Part shown: piece after piece, positions 1-5,637 of the stretch
Numbering within the stretch: the stretch's first letter is position 1
Layout: each line of letters starts with the position of its first letter
Assembly (NCBI GenBank): GCA_020441225.1
Contig: JAGRMP010000382.1
Location: forward strand, 1-6,051
Reading direction: 5' to 3'
Origin: Maritimibacter sp.
GTDB taxonomy: Bacteria > Pseudomonadota > Alphaproteobacteria > Rhodobacterales > Rhodobacteraceae
DNA: 6,051 bases
Translations under genes and position numbers: made by a program
The notes under the pieces: model-generated
The model's database searches: none
Told to the model about the DNA's origin: nothing
What the model saw: only the letters and a program-made list of their open reading frames with translations

Positions 1-188
1 CGCAGGGTGGGGGCGAGGAAGGCCGGGGCCTCCTCGGGGGGGACGCCGCGCCGGGCGAGCACCGCGGCTACGGGGCCGGGCAGGCCGGTCGCCTGTTCGA
101 GCGCTTCCGCTGCCCGGGCAAGCTCGACCGAGGGGCCGATCCAGCGGCGCCCGGAGAGGCTTTCTTCGACGTCGAGGAAGGCAGACAT
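1..188 (-). CDS. recJ: RecJ single-stranded-DNA-specific exonuclease, N-terminal fragment
   Basis: This is the 5' end of a minus-strand gene that leaves the window on the left. About 62 codons are visible, read from the ATG at 188-186. The peptide opens MSAFLDVEESLSGRRWIGPS and continues with an LARRGVPPEEAPAFLAPTL stretch. That 'xxLxxRGVxxEEAxxFLxPxL' pattern is the N-terminal signature of RecJ, the 5'-3' single-strand exonuclease used in recombinational and mismatch repair in the cytoplasm. The catalytic DHH and DHHA1 domains would lie outside the window, so they cannot be checked. No good Shine-Dalgarno sits upstream of the ATG (the preceding bases on the coding strand read ttcttc), so the start rests on the protein match. 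The gene lies 118 bases downstream of the unnamed minus-strand gene and could be read through from it. The family call is from recognition of the sequence, not a search. Confidence 0.82.
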   Translation of the reverse strand, partial: MSAFLDVEESLSGRRWIGPSVELARAAEALEQATGLPGPVAAVLARRGVPPEEAPAFLAPTL

Positions 189-279
189 GAAGAAGGTGTA
201 CGGGCTCGCAGGAAGGAGGTCCAGTGGCCGCCCGAGAGGCGTCCCCGCGCAGGAGGCCGCGCCTGGGGTGCGGGCGCGC

Positions 280-299
280 GCGGCCCGGTCCGCGGCCGC
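280..299 (-). other. GC-rich hairpin after the stop of the unnamed gene
   Basis: The arms GCGGCC and GGCCGC are separated by eight bases. They lie 8 bases past the TAG of the minus-strand gene and before recJ. There is no run of T after the hairpin in the direction of transcription, so it is not a classical rho-independent terminator. It could protect a transcript 3' end or simply reflect local GC richness. The rest of 189-306 shows nothing further. Confidence 0.25.
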
Positions 300-306
300 T
301 GCCGCC

Positions 307-1581
307 CTAGGAGGGTTTCATCATGAAGGCGTAGCCGAGCGGCCCTTTGACCGAGGGTTTGCGCTCGGCAGGGCGCAACCAGCCGCTGGGGAATATATCG
401 CGCCGGGTGGCGACGATCGTGCGGAGCTGGTCGGTGATGGACGGATCCTCGACGCTTGCAGCGAGGAAACCGACAATGGACAGCGCTTTCGACCCTTCGG
501 CCGAGACCGGATTTCTGAGCCGCTGCAGGAAGGGTTTCGAGCCGCGCGGGTGCAGGTTGCCGGCGTAATCGTTATTCGCCAGGACGTGGTCCCGAATAGT
601 TTTTGTCATCGCGTCGATGAGGGTCCGGTCAACCGGAAACCCCTGTTGGTTCGCCGCGTATACAAACGGAACCGTGAACGAGGCTTTCCAAATAAACTCG
701 GACTTCTGCCGCCGGTTGTTGGCGGATCCCGATTGCGCGAAATAGGGGTGGTAATCCCAGGCGGCGAACCCCTTGTTGTCGATCCGGGCGCTTTTCTCGA
801 AGGTTCGCAGCAGCGAGGCGATCCGGTCCGCGTAGACCTGGTCTTTGGTGATCGCGTACATGTTCAGGAGCGCTTCGCCCTGAAGATGCAGGTGGTTCGT
901 CGCCTCGTATTGAAACTTGGTCGGCCGCCAGTACCAGATTTCCTCGGTCCCGGGGATGTGCCTGATATCCATGTCGAATTCGCGGTAGCCCTGGTTGAAG
1001 TCCGCGACGATCCGGTCCGCGAAATCCTTGTAGGCGCTGAGCTCCGGGCGCTCATGGATGAGCCGGGCAATGCCGGTCGCGGGCTCCATCAGCACCGAGT
1101 AATGGGTGACATGGCTGCACCAGATCCCGTAGCCCGCATTGGTGGTCACCGACTCGCCGTCGACGCCCCAGGAAGTCATGATCCGGTCGTGGTAATGGTC
1201 GTAGAGCCCGAGCGCGTCGTCGCGGAATGCCAGCATCTCGTTGAAGAACTTTATATACAACTCGATGAACCGGGTCTGCCCGGTGCGCTCATAGGCCATC
1301 TGCGCGGCGCGGCCATTGAAGCCGGCGCCCCAGGAGAGCTGCCCGGTCCGCTTCGTGCCCTGGTTCGCGGTGGTCTCGACCAGACTTTTGAACTTTCCGT
1401 CGAGAAAATCGTAAAGCACATCCGGGTCGAAGACCGTGCCGAGGAGGATCTGCATCAACTCCTCGTTGGTCTTGCCGTTATAATCCGGAATAAACCGGTC
1501 GAGTTCCGGTATACGGCGCGGATTGGCCCCTTTGGCGATGGATTGACGCACCTTTTCATACGACTGGTATGCGTTCGTCAT
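307..1581 (-). CDS. Unnamed 424-residue protein, probable helical alpha/alpha-toroid (carbohydrate-active-enzyme-like)
   Basis: This is a complete gene from the ATG at 1581-1579 to the TAG at 309-307. AGAGGA (1594-1589) lies 7 bases before the ATG and fixes the start. I do not recognise the family. There is no signal peptide or membrane segment, so a cytoplasmic location is likely. The protein is rich in Tyr, Trp, His and Phe and appears mostly helical. A hairpin pattern Y-x-x-T-(G/K)-x-x-x-(F/Y), followed by a helix, occurs at residues 97-112 (YERTGQTRFIELYIKF) and 242-258 (YAITKDQVYADRIASLL). This type of repeat is common in (alpha/alpha)n toroids such as six-hairpin glycosidases, uronyl epimerases and polysaccharide lyases. 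Other conserved-looking aromatic or polar patches are SWGAGFNGR (83-91), DHYHDR (128-133), NHLHLQGEAL (229-238), AWDYHPYF (274-281) and EFIWKASFTVPF (295-306). Any of these could line a substrate cleft. The gene is visibly less GC-rich than recJ and the fadL-like gene and uses some rare codons such as ATA, which hints at transfer. Function is unknown; the fold is an inference. Confidence 0.85.
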   Translation of the reverse strand: MTNAYQSYEKVRQSIAKGANPRRIPELDRFIPDYNGKTNEELMQILLGTVFDPDVLYDFLDGKFKSLVETTANQGTKRTGQLSWGAGFNGRAAQMAYERTGQTRFIELYIKFFNEMLAFRDDALGLYDHYHDRIMTSWGVDGESVTTNAGYGIWCSHVTHYSVLMEPATGIARLIHERPELSAYKDFADRIVADFNQGYREFDMDIRHIPGTEEIWYWRPTKFQYEATNHLHLQGEALLNMYAITKDQVYADRIASLLRTFEKSARIDNKGFAAWDYHPYFAQSGSANNRRQKSEFIWKASFTVPFVYAANQQGFPVDRTLIDAMTKTIRDHVLANNDYAGNLHPRGSKPFLQRLRNPVSAEGSKALSIVGFLAASVEDPSITDQLRTIVATRRDIFPSGWLRPAERKPSVKGPLGYAFMMKPS

Positions 1582-1890
1582 GGTGCGGTCCTCTTTCCAA
1601 TTCTGTTGTTGCGAAACACTTGGCCGGGCGACCGTCGGAACCGATAGGCGAATTCGGGGGCTGGGACAAGTGGTTGCGGCCTGCCCGGGGCGTGCCGGCG
1701 CGCGGGCGCCTGTGCGGGTCGATATGCCGTCGTTGCCGCCGGGAGACGGGCGGATTGCCGGACGTCCCCGGACGTCTCCGAACGGCCCGGAGCGGGGGGC
1801 ATCGGAGCCCGCCGAGGCGGGCGGATCCGGCTCGGGCCGAGGCCAGCGCGGCTTGCGGGTGACAGTGTGAAGTGGTCAATCACTCGCCGC

Positions 1891-1919
1891 TTGACCCCTC
1901 GGAAACATGCATTCATTGT
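1891..1919 (+). promoter_or_regulatory. Tentative promoter for the FadL-family gene
   Basis: TTGACC (1891-1896) matches five of six bases of a sigma-70 -35 box. A poor -10 candidate, CATTGT (1914-1919, three of six), follows at 17-base spacing. An alternative -10-like hexamer, GATAAT, lies at 1932-1937 but lacks a matching -35. Either choice implies a leader of more than 100 bases before the GTG start. The assignment is weak and needs a mapped transcription start. Confidence 0.25.
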
Positions 1920-1931
1920 TAGAGATAACAA
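1916..1931. promoter_or_regulatory. Inverted repeat TTGTTA-GAGA-TAACAA, candidate operator
   Basis: These are two perfect 6-base inverted arms with a 4-base spacer, in the A+T-rich part of the divergent intergenic region. Size and symmetry suit a dimeric repressor or activator. The site overlaps or directly follows the putative plus-strand promoter, a position from which a repressor could act on the FadL-family gene, on the divergent unnamed gene, or on both. No T-tract follows and the stem is A/T-dominated, so a terminator is unlikely. The regulator is not identifiable from the site, and no regulator gene lies in the window. Confidence 0.4.
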
Positions 1932-2062
1932 GATAATTGAGAGTAACGGGACAGGATTGTGTAGGGATCTGAGCGCGTGGGCATCGTTCTTGGCGCCGCG
2001 TCCGAAACAGGCCTTTCCAGCGTTCAGATTGGTCCGGAAACACTGCCATTTGGGAGGAAACA

Positions 2063-3322
2063 GTGAACACATCGACAAGGATTCGCCGCGGGGCGGGCTG
2101 CGCGGCGCTTGCGGCTGCGGTCAGTCTGATGGCGCCTGCGGCGCAGGCGACCGAGGGATATTTTGCGCTCGGCCACAGCCCGGCGCAGCGCGCCCAGTCC
2201 GGCGCGGGGGTTGCGAACGGGTCGGAACCGATGTCGGCGACGATCAACCCCGCCGGGGTTGCCGAGCTTGGGCATCAGATGCAACTCGGCGCCGAGTTCT
2301 TCATGCCCGACCGCGGCTATGAAGGCACCGCGACCGGCTTTGTGCCGTCGGGCGTGGTCACCAGCGCCAAACCGCTGTTTCTGGTGCCGAGCTTCGCCTA
2401 CAACCTGCCGCTCCAGAATGGCGCCGTGTTCAACCTGGCCGTCTATGGCAACGGCGGCATGAACTCGACCTATCGCGATCCGCTTGGCGGCTGCGGATCG
2501 GTGTTCTGCGGCGGGCCCGCGGGGGTCGATCTGATCCAGCTCTTCGCCTCGGCGACCTATGCGCAGAAATTCGGAAATGTCTCGGTGGGGATCGCGCCGA
2601 CCTTTGCCTTCCAGGGCTTCAAGGCCGATGGGCTCGGCGCCTTTGCCGGGATCTCGACCGACCCGACCGCGCTCACCGGCAACGGCTACGACTACTCGGT
2701 CGGGGCGGGTCTGCGCGGCGGGATCCAGGTCGATGTCACCGACAGTATCCGGGTCGGCGTTGCGGGCCAGTCGAAGATGTACATGACCGAGTTCGACAGC
2801 TATTCGGGGCTGTTCGAGAACGGCGGCGATTTCGATATTCCGGCAAGCGTCTCCGCGGGGATCGCGGTCGACCTGACCCCGTCGCTCACGGTGATGGCGG
2901 ATTGGCGGCGGATCTTCTACTCGGATGTCGGCGCCATCGGCAATGCCACCACCGCCGGGGCGCTCGGCGCGCCGGGCGGGGCCGGGTTCGGCTGGGACGA
3001 CGTCGACGCGGTCAAGTTCGCGGTCGAATGGCGGCAGAGCGATGTCATGACCTGGCGCGCGGGCTATGCGCAGAACTCGAACCCGATCGGCCCGGAAGAC
3101 GTGACCTTCAACATCCTCGCACCCGCGGTGGTGGAGAAGCACATCTCGTTCGGCGGCTCCCGGAGGATCAACGACACCGACGCGTTCGATTTCTCGATCA
3201 CCTACTCGCCGGAGGTCTCGGTCTCGGGTCCGGAAATGACCCCGCTCGGGCCCACCGGCGGCACCGTGGCCCCCTACATGAGCCAGATCAGCGCCTCGAT
3301 CGGCTTCACCAAGACCTTCTGA
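2063..3322 (+). CDS. FadL/OmpP1/TodX-family outer-membrane channel for hydrophobic compounds
   Basis: This is a 419-residue outer-membrane beta-barrel of the family that carries long-chain fatty acids or aromatic hydrocarbons passively across the outer membrane. The start is GTG at 2063, chosen because GGGAGGA (2052-2058) stands 4 bases upstream. Residues 1-29 form a signal peptide: a basic stretch RIRR, an Ala-rich core and an AQA cleavage site before TEG. The mature N-terminus TEGYFALGHSPAQRAQSGAG (30-49) plus INPAG (61-65) is the family hatch signature. YGNGGMNSTY (128-137) and a FNILAPAVVEKH stretch near the C-terminus are further recognisable family patches. Two cysteines (144 and 149, in GGCGSVFCGG) probably form a disulfide in an extracellular loop. 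The chain ends in Phe (GFTKTF), as expected for barrel assembly by BAM. Length is normal for the family. The gene stands alone, followed by a strong terminator. Substrate cannot be read from sequence; fatty acid is plausible given the lipase next door, so I leave the symbol blank. Confidence 0.92.
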   Translation: MNTSTRIRRGAGCAALAAAVSLMAPAAQATEGYFALGHSPAQRAQSGAGVANGSEPMSATINPAGVAELGHQMQLGAEFFMPDRGYEGTATGFVPSGVVTSAKPLFLVPSFAYNLPLQNGAVFNLAVYGNGGMNSTYRDPLGGCGSVFCGGPAGVDLIQLFASATYAQKFGNVSVGIAPTFAFQGFKADGLGAFAGISTDPTALTGNGYDYSVGAGLRGGIQVDVTDSIRVGVAGQSKMYMTEFDSYSGLFENGGDFDIPASVSAGIAVDLTPSLTVMADWRRIFYSDVGAIGNATTAGALGAPGGAGFGWDDVDAVKFAVEWRQSDVMTWRAGYAQNSNPIGPEDVTFNILAPAVVEKHISFGGSRRINDTDAFDFSITYSPEVSVSGPEMTPLGPTGGTVAPYMSQISASIGFTKTF

Positions 3323-3342
3323 GGTCCGGCGCAGGCTGGATG

Positions 3343-3384
3343 AAAAAACGCCCGGATCGGAGGACCGATCCGGGCGGTTTCTTT
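3343..3384 (+). terminator. Rho-independent terminator after the FadL-family gene
   Basis: A perfect 12-bp stem, CGCCCGGATCGG (3349-3360) and CCGATCCGGGCG (3365-3376), with loop AGGA, is followed by gtttcttt (3377-3384) and preceded by AAAAAA (3343-3348). It starts about 20 bases after the TGA stop. The A-run on the far side means it could also end minus-strand transcripts arriving from the lipase gene, so it is probably bidirectional. Confidence 0.93.
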
Positions 3385-3410
3385 GTCTGTCGGAAGGGTG
3401 TGCGAGGTTT

Positions 3411-3424
3411 GTGCGAGCTCGCAC
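3411..3424. repeat. Perfect 14-bp palindrome GTGCGAGCTCGCAC
   Basis: The sequence is its own reverse complement. Its half-unit GTGCGAG also occurs as a direct repeat 11 bases upstream (3400-3406), about one helical turn, which could place two protein subunits on the same face of the DNA. It lies just past the terminator in a gene-free convergent spacer. Its function is unknown, and GC-rich chance symmetry is possible. Confidence 0.45.
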
Positions 3425-3451
3425 GGGGGGCCAAGGCTTTGGCTTTATTGA

Positions 3452-3465
3452 TGATAGCGCTAACT
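3452..3465. promoter_or_regulatory. LacI-family operator-like site TGATAGCGCTAACT, apparently orphan
   Basis: The 8-base palindromic core TAGCGCTA (3455-3462) has the central CG and flanking TGAT/AACT that match the general LacI/GalR-family operator shape (TGNNANCGNTNNCA), with one outer mismatch. Such sites normally precede sugar-uptake operons in alphaproteobacteria. Here no gene starts nearby: both neighbours end into this spacer. It may be a relic of a displaced promoter or a chance match. Confidence 0.3.
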
Positions 3466-3674
3466 GGGTTTCGCGCGGGCGAGGCTGGGCGAGGGGCGGT
3501 TTTTTGGGCTCGACACGGACGTCCCGGGGCCGGACACACGCCGGAAGGCCGTGGGGGGGGCAACGGCAAGTGATGCGTGTGCCCGACCGCGGGACGGTGC
3601 CTGAGACAACGGAACGACTCCGCCCGCCTTACGGGGAGCGCTTGCGTTGTTCCTGACACCTCCCCGCGGCGGGG

Positions 3675-5486
3675 TCAGAACACGAAATCGCCCTTGTCGA
3701 GAGAATTCAGGCTCACATTCTCGAGCACCAAGACATCGCCGCGATTCCCGTCGATGAGGACATCGTTGCCGTCGATGACCAGATGATTGTTCTTCAGGTC
3801 GGACCACCCGTGCACGGACTTGAGCCCGCTGAGGTCGATCCGGTCATGGATGAGCCCTTTTGCGTCGAAATCCTTGATCGTGTCTCGGTCCCAATTGGTC
3901 TTGAACACGAAAAGGTCGGCATGTTTTCCGCCCGTGAGTTTATCGTTGCCCTCCTGCCCGTAAAGGAAATCCCGGCCATTCCCGCCGACGAGAATGTCTC
4001 TCTGTGTGCCGCCGTCGAGGTAATCCCGGCCTTCGTTCCCATACAAGATGTCACCACCGCGCCCGCCCAGAATGACGTCATTCTTGCGGCTTCCGTCCAG
4101 GGTCGTGCCCCCTACCCCCACTTCGATGGACATTTTCCTGTCGATCGTCTCGGCGTCCATATAGAATCGGTCGTAGTCGATGCCGTACAGTGCCCTGCCG
4201 CTAACGGCTTTTTCGTCGATCCCTTGTGACCGCATGAATTCGACGAAGGCGACGTAGTATTCCGGCCTGTGCAGGAATGTGGCCTCCACGTCGTCGTCTT
4301 TGTCGAGGTGCCCATCGTCAAACAGATTGTGGAAGATCTTGTTCTTATCGCCGTCGTTGTCGCCGGTCCAACTCGCGATTCCGAGGATGGGGTCATCTTG
4401 GATCCAGAGATTGGTGATCCGATCATCCCCTAGTACGCCGATCTCATAGCCGGGACTGGCGAAAGGGTTCGCGTGGAACTCGATCCGCCGCGTGTCGCGC
4501 ATTTCTTCCATGAAAGCCTCGACCATCGCGCCCCCGAGGCTGTGGCCCGAGACATAGACATCCGTGATCTCACCGTGGTTTCCTAGATATTCAACGAGCG
4601 CCGTCATGAGCGGGTCGAACAGGTCCCAATGCTGACCCTTTGGAATCCAATGGCGGCCGTCGGGTGTGTCCGGGATGCCTTCACCGGGACTGGTGTTGTC
4701 ATTGGTGCCGCGGAAGGAGAGGAACAGGGCGTCATCGGTTCGCGCGACAAGGGCCGCGGCGTTGAGGTTGGTGTAGATCCCGTCATCCAGGCCGGCGCGC
4801 GGGAATTGCGCAGTTGGGGCCTCTGTGCCGACCGAGGCGTCGAGCTCTGCGCTTGACAGGAAATGCAGGTCTTCCCGGAGCTCCTCGAACATGGCGTCAC
4901 GCGCGCCCTCGCGGTGATTGTACCCCCAGAGTTCGCGCTCGGGGGTGAGTCCGTCGGGGGTCCGGTCAAGGCGATAGGCGGCCATCGAAAGCTTTGCCGC
5001 GAGACCGAGCACGCCATGTTTGTCGAGGACGTCTTGGGTCGAATTCAGGGCGATCTCACCCATTGTCCCTTCGGGGAACATCTCTCGCGGCGGGTTGGAG
5101 CCGTTGACTATGCCATAGGTCTGGCCTGGCAAGACGGTGACGTCGGCCCCTTCCAAATGCACGAAGGTTGATGCGATCCATTCACCACCGACCTTCAGGA
5201 CACCGATATCCCAAGAGCCGTCGGTGCTTAGGTCGCGCACACCGCCAATTACGAAGCTTTGCCCGACCCACGCGTGGGTGGTTTGCCCATTTACCGACAC
5301 CACGGTCGGGAGCTCTCCCGTTTCGTTGTAGGGGGCGTCGTCGCCGATACCGAGAGTATCATCATCGTAGACCGAGACGGTCATGGTCTCGCCGGTCCAA
5401 ACAAAGGTCGAGTTTAGTGAGTAATAGTTGGTGCCAGAAACCGGCGCACTGCCCAAAATGGGCATTTCGAATGTATAGATTGGCAT
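3675..5486 (-). CDS. Secreted RTX lipase/esterase, class-3 lipase-like alpha/beta hydrolase with C-terminal type I secretion signal
   Basis: This is a 603-residue protein, ATG at 5486-5484. Residues 1 to about 130 are beta-rich and acidic (VSVYDDDTLGIGDD, VSVNGQTTHAWVGQSFV) with no Sec signal. They resemble the N-terminal module I recall from large secreted rhodobacterial RTX/Hint proteins. Residues ~150-420 form the hydrolase: SFRGTND (257-263) for the oxyanion region and VSGHSLGGA (312-320) with nucleophile Ser316. The probable Asp is 365 in WIQDDPI and the probable His is 406 in FLHRPEYY, the order and context of class-3 lipases. Residues 465-527 carry calcium-binding nonapeptides, and the C-terminus ends in DFVF. 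These features imply export to the medium by an ABC-type (type I) system and folding on Ca2+ outside the cell. No secretion genes are in the window. The likely reaction is ester hydrolysis of acylglycerols; phospholipase activity is also possible. The Asp and His assignments are by context. It is less GC-rich than the fadL-like gene, suggesting possible acquisition. Confidence 0.9.
   Translation of the reverse strand: MPIYTFEMPILGSAPVSGTNYYSLNSTFVWTGETMTVSVYDDDTLGIGDDAPYNETGELPTVVSVNGQTTHAWVGQSFVIGGVRDLSTDGSWDIGVLKVGGEWIASTFVHLEGADVTVLPGQTYGIVNGSNPPREMFPEGTMGEIALNSTQDVLDKHGVLGLAAKLSMAAYRLDRTPDGLTPERELWGYNHREGARDAMFEELREDLHFLSSAELDASVGTEAPTAQFPRAGLDDGIYTNLNAAALVARTDDALFLSFRGTNDNTSPGEGIPDTPDGRHWIPKGQHWDLFDPLMTALVEYLGNHGEITDVYVSGHSLGGAMVEAFMEEMRDTRRIEFHANPFASPGYEIGVLGDDRITNLWIQDDPILGIASWTGDNDGDKNKIFHNLFDDGHLDKDDDVEATFLHRPEYYVAFVEFMRSQGIDEKAVSGRALYGIDYDRFYMDAETIDRKMSIEVGVGGTTLDGSRKNDVILGGRGGDILYGNEGRDYLDGGTQRDILVGGNGRDFLYGQEGNDKLTGGKHADLFVFKTNWDRDTIKDFDAKGLIHDRIDLSGLKSVHGWSDLKNNHLVIDGNDVLIDGNRGDVLVLENVSLNSLDKGDFVF
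3906..4094 (-). repeat. RTX calcium-binding nonapeptide repeats within the lipase gene
   Basis: Seven 9-residue units cover residues 465-527. The Asp recurs exactly every nine residues (470, 479, 488, 497, 506, 515, 524), and GG or G-x-x-G occurs at matching places, e.g. GGNGRDFLY and GQEGNDKLT. Such repeats form a parallel beta-roll that binds Ca2+ outside the cell and drives folding after type I secretion. The first unit (GSRKNDVIL) and last unit (GGKHADLFV) are degenerate, as usual at the edges of a roll. Confidence 0.93.
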
Positions 5487-5497
5487 GCCACCCCCCC
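5487..5497 (-). promoter_or_regulatory. Poly-G ribosome-binding region of the lipase gene
   Basis: On the coding strand seven consecutive G (5497-5491) followed by TGGC stand directly before the ATG. There is no AGGAGG-type site, so this G-run is the only candidate Shine-Dalgarno and would pair imperfectly with the anti-SD sequence. Homopolymeric G-runs are prone to slippage, so its length could vary between cells. Confidence 0.45.
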
Positions 5498-5504
5498 AAG
5501 GTCT

Positions 5505-5520
5505 GCATTATATTATGCAA
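5505..5520 (-). promoter_or_regulatory. Lipase promoter: perfect TATAAT -10 box inside an inverted repeat
   Basis: On the minus strand TATAAT occupies 5512-5507. It sits inside TGCAT-N6-ATGCA (plus-strand 5504-5519), an A+T-rich island in GC-rich surroundings. Transcription starting about seven bases downstream, near 5500, would give a leader of roughly 14 bases. At the usual spacing the -35 region reads CACCGT or close variants, not TTGACA, so an activator may be needed. The inverted repeat overlapping the -10 could also be a repressor site. Confidence 0.5.
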
Positions 5521-5637
5521 CCCTAGGTGACGGTGTGCCCGCAAGCAAGGAAATTGGATCAGGCGAGCCGTCGCGGCGAAAGAAGCCTCCGGCGCAGTGC
5601 GACTTCAACGCACGGTTATTTCCGGCCTCCACCCACC

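Larger units (their letters stand above)
1582..2062. other. Divergent intergenic region, 481 bp
   Basis: This separates the minus-strand unnamed gene from the plus-strand FadL-family gene and should hold both promoters. Bases 1600-1860 are very GC-rich. They contain no credible gene, only a small direct repeat of CCGGACGTC (1758-1766 and 1768-1776) and a 6-bp stem GCCCGC/GCGGGC (1807-1822) with no T-tract. Bases 1861-1965 are clearly richer in A+T and look regulatory. They include TTGACC on the plus strand (1891-1896), TTGACC on the minus strand (1880-1875), an AGTG-N6-CACT inverted repeat (1871-1884) and a better inverted repeat at 1916-1931. The short open frames here have arginine- and proline-rich translations typical of random GC-rich DNA and were not called. 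Confidence 0.6.
3323..3674. other. Convergent intergenic region, 352 bp, no gene
   Basis: This lies between the stops of the FadL-family gene (plus) and the lipase gene (minus). After the terminator there are a 14-bp perfect palindrome (3411-3424), a LacI-type operator-like site (3452-3465) and GC-rich sequence with no credible coding frame. Directly after the lipase stop the sequence CCCCG-CGG-CGGGG (3662-3674) can form a short hairpin, but no T-tract follows it on the minus strand, so I do not call it a terminator. If nothing stops it earlier, the lipase transcript would have a 3' untranslated tail of almost 300 bases up to the bidirectional terminator. Confidence 0.6.

Noticed and set aside
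7..1647. Plus-strand open frame of 546 codons covering recJ's start and the unnamed gene
   Set aside because: It is antisense to two better-supported genes, its translation is Arg/Gly/Val-rich with no recognisable domain, and it has no ribosome-binding site. It is a mirror frame produced by high GC.
1758..1776. Tandem CCGGACGTC repeat
   Set aside because: There are only two 9-base copies in very GC-rich sequence, with no array, palindromic arrangement or gene nearby to give it meaning.
1556..1879. Short frames on both strands in the GC-rich part of the divergent intergenic region
   Set aside because: They have Arg/Pro/Ala-rich translations, no start signals and no recognisable similarity. 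They fit random open frames in GC-rich DNA.
2024..3424. Minus-strand open frame of 466 codons opposite the FadL-family gene
   Set aside because: The translation is an Arg/Asp/Ala-rich low-complexity pattern typical of antisense frames in GC-rich DNA, and the plus strand has an unmistakable family protein with signal peptide.
2902..3573. Plus-strand 223-codon frame overlapping the FadL 3' end and crossing the terminator
   Set aside because: It is out of frame with the real gene, runs through a strong terminator and has an Arg/Gly-rich translation without motifs.
3662..3674. Hairpin CCCCG-CGG-CGGGG directly after the lipase stop as a terminator
   Set aside because: The stem is only 5 bp with a 3-base loop and no T-run follows on the transcribed strand.
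5597..5613. Stem GTGCG/CGCAC after the isochorismatase-family gene as a terminator
   Set aside because: It is a short 5-bp stem with a 7-base loop and no T-tract in the minus-strand direction. Chance is more likely.
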